Positions 6,998 to 11,914 of a DNA stretch of 11,914 nucleotides are shown here, one piece after another. The translations under genes were made by a program, and so were the position numbers. Every line of letters begins with the position of its first letter. The first letter of the stretch is position 1. The notes below the pieces were generated by a model. The model did not search any database and had not been told where the DNA came from. It saw only the letters and a list, made by a program, of their open reading frames with translations. Source of the DNA: Nitrososphaerales archaeon TH5895 (GTDB lineage Archaea; Thermoproteota; Nitrososphaeria; Nitrososphaerales; Nitrososphaeraceae); the NCBI GenBank assembly GCA_014523695.1, contig JAATVS010000020.1:1-11914 (forward strand), given 5' to 3'.

Positions 6998-7113
6998 CAA
7001 TGGCTCTATAGAAACTATTCTATTTCTAACGTGAATCTATGCAATAGTACAATACCCTAGTTCTAGGGGAGAAAATCAGTATCTTAAGTTGACAAGGAAT
7101 ATGTTACACCCTC

Positions 7114-7764
7114 TTAGGAGCGTAAGGATACTGCTACTTCTAAATAGAAAATAGCAACAATATATTCACAATCTGGTAACGTCTCACCTGGAGTCATGAT
7201 AATTGAACCAGAGTCCATCTCTTTGCTAAACTCTCTCTTCTTGGCTTGTATCACTATCAGATTATATACTTTGAATTTTCGTCGAGCAATCGGGTAATTT
7301 ATTGTGAAAGCTTCTTTTCTTATTCCAACTATGAACCCTTCAGTTAGTTTAGTACTATATCCACTTTTTATTACGGGAATCTCTTTTTTTATCAACTTAT
7401 TAATATCTGATTGAGTGGCAAATCCACTCGGCTGGGTGTATTGAGGAGGGATACCATAAACTCTGCTTGTGCCATTATTACCTATCATTGAAACATGATC
7501 CGAACACACTTCAGCTAGGCCTACATCTAACTGACCGTTACCAAAAGATCCGACAGACATTTGTGCTACCGTCCGTCCTGGAGGTTGGCCGATTTCATCA
7601 TTCAGCACGAACCTACCGTCTGGGCTGAGAACATGAAATGCACTCAAAATCATTGGACGTTTGTTGTACCATACTATTGTTCCGATTGTCCCGTAAGCAT
7701 ACTCTCCATCAATCTTTCTGTTGCTGCCGACTAAAAGTCCCCCCTCAAGTTTTCTATTAGCCAA
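7114..7764 (-). CDS. Trypsin-fold serine protease-like protein
   Basis: The 216-residue product shows the order of a chymotrypsin-fold peptidase. There is a first barrel with GTIGTIVWYN (25-34), the histidine box ILSAFHVLS (39-47, His44), the aspartate segment QLDVGLAEV (78-86, Asp80), a KSGYSTKLTEGFIVGI strand typical of this group (133-148), and the serine box MDSGSII (183-189, Ser185). The full triad is present, but the serine box has Met183 where GDSG proteins have Gly, and the chain ends about 30 residues after the serine. The last strands may therefore be shortened or altered. There is no signal peptide. The start is TTG 7764: the frame opens after a stop at 7801-7803 and holds no ATG before the conserved region. 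It lies about 170 bp upstream of the M43 gene on the same strand and is probably a separate transcript. Confidence 0.8.
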   Translation of the reverse strand: MANRKLEGGLLVGSNRKIDGEYAYGTIGTIVWYNKRPMILSAFHVLSPDGRFVLNDEIGQPPGRTVAQMSVGSFGNGQLDVGLAEVCSDHVSMIGNNGTSRVYGIPPQYTQPSGFATQSDINKLIKKEIPVIKSGYSTKLTEGFIVGIRKEAFTINYPIARRKFKVYNLIVIQAKKREFSKEMDSGSIIMTPGETLPDCEYIVAIFYLEVAVSLRS

Positions 7765-8079
7765 TATCCTATAACTGGGATTAAAGGTAATGGCTAAGAC
7801 TTAACTATATCGGTTTCTGTGATTAACAGCACAACTATATTATGTGAGGAGACAGTGTAGGGAAATAAAAATGACATAATCGCAGGCCTTGAAACATCTA
7901 TAAAGGTTATTTTCTGGTGACTTACCTGCGAGAAAACCTAAGCATTAATGAATGATCCCAATCAATTGATTCTCCAACATGCCACCCTTTTGATTTTGTC
8001 GGATACTACCGATGATAGTATGACGTAGCAACAAAATGTTACATCACTTACTTACCTTCGCATCTAACAGGTTTAATAG
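7765..8079. other. Intergenic stretch, possible plus-strand remnant
   Basis: No intact gene. In one plus frame, coding-like sequence (DSPTCHPFDFVGYYR) runs from about 7968 to tandem stops TGA TAG at 8013-8018. It then reads on as DVATKCYITYLPSHLTGLIA in the same frame. This may be the upstream part of the remnant at 8080-8295 in a shifted frame. Confidence 0.25.
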
Positions 8080-8295
8080 CCATCTCCCACTCTTTGGTTT
8101 CTTAATAAAACAGGTTACAGCTACCCACCTTGGAATAAAATTCTTTTTAATGATTTTGAGAATAGTGTCCTGGAGATTGATCACGACATTAACCTCATTA
8201 ACCTAAATCGCCTCTACATTAGAAAAGGAGGTAGCTTCAGAATACTAGCTAAAGTTTTCAAATTGAATGCTGTATTACTAGACGTCACCAATTGA
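8080..8295 (+). pseudogene. C-terminal gene fragment, unknown family
   Basis: This frame is open from 8080 to TGA 8293-8295 and reads as convincing protein: NKTGYSYPPWNKILFNDFEN, a long LEIDHDINLINLNRLYIRK stretch, then GGSFRILAKVFKLNAVLLDV. It has no usable start codon and begins right after tandem TAA TAG at 8074-8079, so it looks like the 3' end of a gene whose front is lost or frameshifted. The pattern suggests alternating beta-strands of a soluble domain, but I do not recognise the family. It runs opposite to both neighbouring genes. Confidence 0.4.
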
Positions 8296-8447
8296 AATCT
8301 TGTGCGATAATATATTGGGATCCAAAAATATAATCTAACCTTTACTGCAAATAAGAATATACAAATAAGTACAGCTTAATTTATTACCTGTTCACATAAT
8401 ATTAGCCCAACAAGTAAGAAGGGTCAGGTTGAAAGGTTAGTCTTCAG
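8296..8447. other. AT-rich spacer, nothing recognised
   Basis: No open frame or structural signal stands out between the two plus-strand remnants. Confidence 0.4.
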
Positions 8448-8588
8448 ATGTTGCTCGCCATAGACCATGCATTCGTCTAGCATCTCTTTGAAGAGGACTT
8501 ATCTCACACAAACTTCAAAGGAGCTAAGGGTGTTTTTCATACCCAGCTCGATACTTGTAATATACCTTTCATTTATGTGTCAGCGTAG
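8448..8588 (+). pseudogene. Short gene remnant with an in-frame TAG
   Basis: Starting at ATG 8448 the frame reads MLLAIDHAFV, meets TAG at 8478-8480, and continues in frame with HLFEEDLSHTNFKGAKGVFH and QLDTCNIPFIYVSA to TAG 8586-8588. The downstream half looks strongly protein-like. It is probably a degraded small gene or fragment of unknown family. It points toward the 3' end of the M1-like pseudogene on the other strand. Confidence 0.3.
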
Positions 8589-8617
8589 TTCTGATCAAAT
8601 TGTTCTCTTCTAATTAG

Positions 8618-9897
8618 CTATACGTGTATCCCATAGACAAACCGTCGAAAATAGTTCGCAATTTCTTTCTTGGCTGATTTCTCTATCAAATATTTTTCTA
8701 ATTGTTCTGTTGTAACAAAATTATTCATATTAATTTGACAGAAGGAATTCATATATGATTTAAGATTATTATAACCTAGTAAACCCGCAAAGAATCTAAA
8801 TCCATCTCTGTAAGTATCAGGACCAGTAGGAGAATTAAGAGTTATTCGGTTGAATTGTTCAGATGAGCATAATGTCACTGAGCGATCAGACATATTAAAT
8901 GGACGTGCTGGAGTGATCTGTTAGTATTGTAGACTATTCAACCCTCGTCCATCTAAGAATCATTTTGAGTGGCGGATTTTAAGCCACGAGCAAACCAGCT
9001 ATGAAATACTTCCTGTTTAAGTGCTCCAAACTCAGTTGTTACTCCCCCATCATACTTCATACTTCTACCGCCAGTATTTGACCATGGTAAGGTTGTAAAT
9101 CTATTTCCATGAATATACGGCCCTATATTCATTGCATTATTTGTGATATTTTCATTTAGGTTACTTTCAATCATGACGAGATCTTCGACTGAGCCTGTCA
9201 TCTTAAATGTATCCAAATGAAGTTGATTTGCAGTATCAGGAAGTGTCATAAGTACTTGATGGTGTTCCACCAAATTGGAGGCTACAATACATAACATTGG
9301 AGAGTGAGCGAACTAAGCCTATCTGAAAATTCTATTTGTCAATGGTTTTGGCCAATGATATTGATTACTCCGTTATTAATCGCCACATGCTTAGCTCCCG
9401 TTTTAATAATTTCCAGATTCAATATAAAACTTGAACTGGTCATAGATAAGATTAGCTGGAAACCAATTCCAGGTACCTTGCAGGCCAAAGATCTGAGAAC
9501 CAAAATTCAAACTAGAGATTTGGTGGATCCCATCCTAACGGTGTGATTTTGGAGAGTTCAGTTGGCTTAATTCATAAATAGCTGTTAGCTTATTTTCACC
9601 GCTGACGGGAGTCACTTTCTCTATCATTCTCAATTCTGCATCAGGACCACCACCAAAGTCGTGATGTTGCAATTTATCAACAGGAAACATTTCATCGTTA
9701 AGCTGTGCTTGAATTATCTCTTGTCGAGGATCAAATATAGGATTACCGTCTTGGGTCCCAGCAGTAAAATGTATGGTAGAAATTACCTGAGCCTTCCTAG
9801 CAGACATATCAAATACGACGTGTGAATATAGTTGCTGAATATCCATTGGAATTGCCAATAAGTTATCTGTCTTTTTAACAGGTGGAGCTAAAGGTGA
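8618..9897 (-). pseudogene. Disrupted M1-like (gluzincin) metallopeptidase
   Basis: Three minus-strand frames together give a recognisable M1-like metallopeptidase of about 420 residues. The N-terminal beta-sandwich (9897-9538) has FTAGTQDGNPIFDPRQEI and HHDFGGGPDAELRMIE. After TAG 9535-9537 the same frame continues with LQGTWNWFPANLIYDQF. The frame then shifts near 9410-9440, meets TGA 9339-9341 within QNH-stop-QIEF, and shifts back near 9300. It carries on with IHGNRF, MKYDGGVTTEFGALKQEVFH and the sequence ARGLKSATQND. Next come TAG 8953-8955 and a second stop, where the family has GWxDEAW. A third shift leads into the C-terminal part (NMSDRSVTLCSS to TTEQLEKYLIEKSAKKEIAN), ending at TAG 8618. 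The HExxH motif reads QEVFH. The true start is unclear (TTG 9858 or earlier). I regard it as inactive. The family assignment is from memory of motifs. Confidence 0.8.
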
Positions 9898-9902
9898 TTA
9901 TG

Positions 9903-10022
9903 ATGGATAAAACTCCCTACATATCAACCGAAATAACCTGGCTTGTCTCTTCCGAACAATTCAAGATTGGAAGTACCTCATTCCTTCTAAGCAAACAAAA
10001 CTACCACGTTTTTCGCTACTAA
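9903..10022 (+). CDS. Possible 39-residue ORF or fragment
   Basis: ATG 9903 to TAA 10020-10022 encodes a polar, strand-like peptide (MDKTPYISTEITWLVSSEQF, then KIGSTSFLLSKQNYHVFRY). The amino-acid mix looks natural, but there is no clear promoter, ribosome binding site or homologue that I know. It lies between the broken M1-like gene and the helical protein, on the opposite strand. It could be a C-terminal scrap of a lost gene. Confidence 0.25.
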   Translation: MDKTPYISTEITWLVSSEQFKIGSTSFLLSKQNYHVFRY

Positions 10023-10101
10023 ATTCATGTCATTTGGATTGGTGTTCCCTGCTTTAGGCTTGTTACACACACCCGTATTATCATTTTGCCGGGTCTGGGT
10101 A

Positions 10102-10755
10102 TTATATGTGCTTTGAAAGAGACCTTTCCTCTAGTTCGACTATTTTGTTATCAATCTCCTCGAACCCAAGATTGAGCCACGATGATCTGAGTTCCTGCAG
10201 TGATGTTTCATCCATAGGTTTGTTATTTGAAGGATCGTCACTTTGCACCGGAGGATGCCCAGAATTAGTTAATCTAGCGAGAATCGCTGCAGCGAGAGCT
10301 ATGTGTCGATCGGTTTGGAGCAAGTGGTCATTATCCTCTGTCAAGCCAAGTAATCCTACGGCCCGGGAGAATGCATGCCAAACCACGTATCCCGTAACAC
10401 TGCTATCCATCATATGGATTTTTTCACCTTCCTGTCTACGATCATCAAAAAGTAATCCCTGAGCGAATAATTCGAAGGCTTTCTGTTCCGAAGTTGCATC
10501 ATTTCTATAGAACTCGTCAAATAATTTCTTGCTATTGTCAGCTAAAAATTTAATCGAATCTTTGACAGGTTGAAGCTCATCTACAAACCCACTGTTCATA
10601 GTGCCTTTCCTACGATGTTGATAAAAGAGCTCCAGTAGAGTACCGTAAGGACTTACTTTTCTTAACGCGTCTCTTACTTCGGCTGAAGCATGAAACATGA
10701 AGAAATCATCATATTTCAGCCAAAAATCGAGTGCCTTATTGTGCTCGCTAGACAA
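10102..10755 (-). CDS. Hypothetical helical protein of unknown function
   Basis: I do not recognise this 217-residue protein. It has no signal peptide or membrane segment and is predicted by eye to be mostly alpha-helical, with charged amphipathic stretches such as DELQPVKDSIKFLADNSKKL (59-78) and EEIDNKIVELEERS at the C-terminus. A proline- and aspartate-rich, Asn-containing linker (HPPVQSDDPSNNKPMDE, 167-183) separates the last helices. The segment DSSVTGYVVWHAFSRAVGLL (117-136) is the most hydrophobic and may form the core. The TTG at 10755 is the best start. The frame opens only at 10783, contains no earlier ATG, and a near-perfect TATA box sits 27 nt upstream, implying a leaderless mRNA. 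It precedes the broken M1-like gene on the same strand, but a 200-bp gap makes co-transcription doubtful. Confidence 0.78.
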   Translation of the reverse strand: MSSEHNKALDFWLKYDDFFMFHASAEVRDALRKVSPYGTLLELFYQHRRKGTMNSGFVDELQPVKDSIKFLADNSKKLFDEFYRNDATSEQKAFELFAQGLLFDDRRQEGEKIHMMDSSVTGYVVWHAFSRAVGLLGLTEDNDHLLQTDRHIALAAAILARLTNSGHPPVQSDDPSNNKPMDETSLQELRSSWLNLGFEEIDNKIVELEERSLSKHI

Positions 10756-10777
10756 TATATGTGTTATTTTGTGACCT

Positions 10778-10787
10778 TTTATTTAAA
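10778..10787 (-). promoter_or_regulatory. Strong archaeal TATA box
   Basis: On the minus strand this reads TTTAAATAAA, very close to the archaeal TATA consensus. Its centre is about 27 nt before TTG 10755, so transcription should begin at or one base before that codon. This is the best promoter in the window and supports both the archaeal assignment and the TTG start. Confidence 0.65.
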
Positions 10788-10807
10788 CAATTTCCTATCT
10801 CGATTTT

Positions 10808-10984
10808 TCAATTTGAATTGAACGTATCATGCATCGTATTTGCTAATACTCTATTCTTGTGCGAATTGCAAAAAGCCAGGCAAACACGTTCGGTACCCTG
10901 CAAAGTTTCATGCATATCCACAAACATGCGAGAAAGATAATATGAACGATGAAAGGTGACAGCTAAAATTAAGTGACAATGCAT
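10808..10984 (-). CDS. Possible small 58-residue protein
   Basis: ATG 10984 to TGA 10808-10810 gives a 58-residue peptide with several His and Cys residues: MHCHLILAVT at the start, FVDMHETLQG (21-30) and VCLAFCNSHKNR (34-45). The CxxxCxxH spacing could bind a metal, but no domain is recognised. No TATA box or Shine-Dalgarno was found just upstream. It ends about 20 bp before the TATA box of the helical protein, on the same strand. It could be a real small gene or a chance frame. Confidence 0.25.
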   Translation of the reverse strand: MHCHLILAVTFHRSYYLSRMFVDMHETLQGTERVCLAFCNSHKNRVLANTMHDTFNSN

Positions 10985-11479
10985 TACTATATGCCTATTT
11001 TCATCTGTATCGTTATGTACTATACAAAAAGGGTAAATCTCATTCCTTCATTCTAATACTTAACTTCCCATTTACTATTACCACCCGCAGTCAGTCAGTC
11101 ACTCCTTCTTTATGTAAGTGTATCCAGATAGAAATTAGATACGAGTCTAATCCTATATACGAAAAGGAATGGTGTGGCCTTGCCTGGCCTGGTCATACTG
11201 TATCTATCATTTGCAAGAGTTATAGCTTCTCTAGAAAGGCTTACTACACGTGGAAAAGTTAAGTACAAACAAACAAAACGGAACATTAGGATTAAGCAGC
11301 AACTGTACCACATGTAGGTAATCAAAAATGTAATTTATCTAGATAAGTACAACCACTACCATTTCCTCGGAGATAGTGATTGACATTCTCATTCGAGTTT
11401 CATATCACGATGATTAATAGCTGGAAACCAATATTATGAATCAATATCTTCCCCTTGGGTCTAACTTTATTAGTATCAT
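10985..11479. other. Intergenic stretch without a supported gene
   Basis: The longest open frame (minus, 11110-11325, 71 codons) has atypical composition and no promoter, so I do not call it. A short tandem repeat, agtcagtcagtc, lies at 11090-11101 and a gc-rich ggcctggcc-like cluster at about 11176-11192. Nothing else was recognised. Confidence 0.4.
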
Positions 11480-11608
11480 TCACTCTTCCTTGTTTATGAT
11501 TAGGATGAATACCTTTTTTTGTTTCTCTGAGCAATAACTCCTACATTTCTGTATGCATTCCCATGCAACATTAATTCCTATGTTTCTTTCCACAATAGTG
11601 CTAGTAAT
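11480..11608 (-). pseudogene. Short coding-like fragment, unknown
   Basis: The frame runs from a stop at 11609-11611 to TGA 11480-11482. It encodes ERNIGINVAWECIQKCRSYC followed by a lysine-rich tail ending KVFILIINKEE. There is no start codon. It may be a scrap downstream of the remnant at 11659-11914, or chance. Confidence 0.22.
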
Positions 11609-11658
11609 CTAGTGCTCATCTTCTATCTTCTGACCGAGTACCAATTGAAGAGATAAAA

Positions 11659-11914
11659 TCACAAATCTCTGACAATCGTAGTAAAGTACCATTCTTCCTC
11701 TGCAATAGGTTTTCCAGCTGAATCTAGGACTTCTTTTGTAACCCTAATCTTATCAGGTGCACCTTTGTCAGGTATTCTTTTTGTTATGGTAGCAGGTTGT
11801 TCAGGACCTGGCTCCTAGTAGTCTTAGTAGTCATAATGCTCTTAAGTTTGAAGGAGGCATATCATTTGCATAGTCCTTATCATTGCAGGTCGAGCCTGGC
11901 TTAGAACATGATTG
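11659..11914 (-). pseudogene. Remnant of a gene running in from the right edge
   Basis: The last 156 bases of this frame (11814-11659) read as good protein: EPGPEQPATITKRIPDKGAP, then KIRVTKEVLDSAGKPIAEEE and WYFTTIVRDL before TGA. In the same frame, directly upstream, lie TAG (11815-11817) and TAA (11824-11826) within a 9-base tandem repeat (gactactaa gactactag on the minus strand) that would otherwise encode repeated Asp-Tyr. Further upstream the sense reading moves to another frame, open to the window edge (KPGSTCNDKDYANDMPPSNL). So at least one frameshift and two stops interrupt it. The KVTxE-like and DxxGKPI pattern resembles small beta-sandwich repeats of surface proteins, but no family is assigned. 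Confidence 0.45.

Noticed and set aside
9304..9546. Plus-strand 80-codon ORF
   Set aside because: It is the antisense shadow of the M1-like pseudogene, whose motifs continue through this interval on the minus strand.
11090..11101. agtcagtcagtc tandem tetranucleotide
   Set aside because: Only three units; consistent with simple slippage and not a CRISPR or other array.
11110..11325. Minus-strand 71-codon ORF
   Set aside because: No promoter, no ribosome binding site and an unusual composition; likely chance in AT-rich DNA.
1..11914. CRISPR arrays, transposases, integrases, toxin-antitoxin or defence genes
   Set aside because: No regularly spaced repeats, DDE or recombinase motifs, or known defence domains were found on either strand.

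Overview
This AT-rich, gene-sparse window most likely comes from an archaeon, plausibly an ammonia-oxidising soil thaumarchaeote of the Nitrososphaera/Nitrosocosmicus kind. That is an inference. It rests on TATA-like boxes about 26-36 nt before several starts, leaderless or near-leaderless genes, mostly weak Shine-Dalgarno signals, T-rich 3' ends, frequent TTG starts, and a membrane-anchored YVTN beta-propeller of the style common in those genomes. No rRNA, tRNA, CRISPR array, transposase or origin was recognised.

Left part (1-4160): a minus-strand YVTN beta-propeller (48-1139) faces away from a plus-strand type-3 copper gene pair. The first member is a tyrosinase catalytic domain (1396-2223). 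The second (2236-2724) looks like the C-terminal domain that some bacterial tyrosinase-family proteins carry in the same chain. The two ORFs are in the same frame and are separated by only one TAG and four codons, so this is either a split enzyme or a long tyrosinase interrupted by a nonsense codon. An unrecognised beta-rich protein (3365-4159) follows, with a TATA box placed for a leaderless transcript.

Middle (4160-7764): about 1.4 kb of mostly non-coding DNA holds coding-like stretches broken by stops. Next is a minus-strand pair made of a pappalysin-type (M43) zinc metalloprotease (5858-6946) and a small conserved HSHEEDT protein (5530-5844), then a trypsin-fold serine protease (7114-7764).

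Right part (7765-11914): this part is dominated by gene decay. A minus-strand M1-like metallopeptidase (8618-9897) is wrecked by several stops and at least three frame changes. Its HExxH motif reads QEVFH, and tryptophan codons of its conserved GWxDEAW segment have become stops. Upstream of it lies an intact unrecognised helical protein (10102-10755) with an excellent TATA box and a TTG start. Further remnants lie at 8080-8295, 8448-8588 and 11480-11914.

Taken together, this looks like an accessory island of hydrolases (M43, trypsin-like, M1-like), a copper oxidase and a surface beta-propeller, interspersed with decaying genes. Functional links between them are inference from neighbourhood only.
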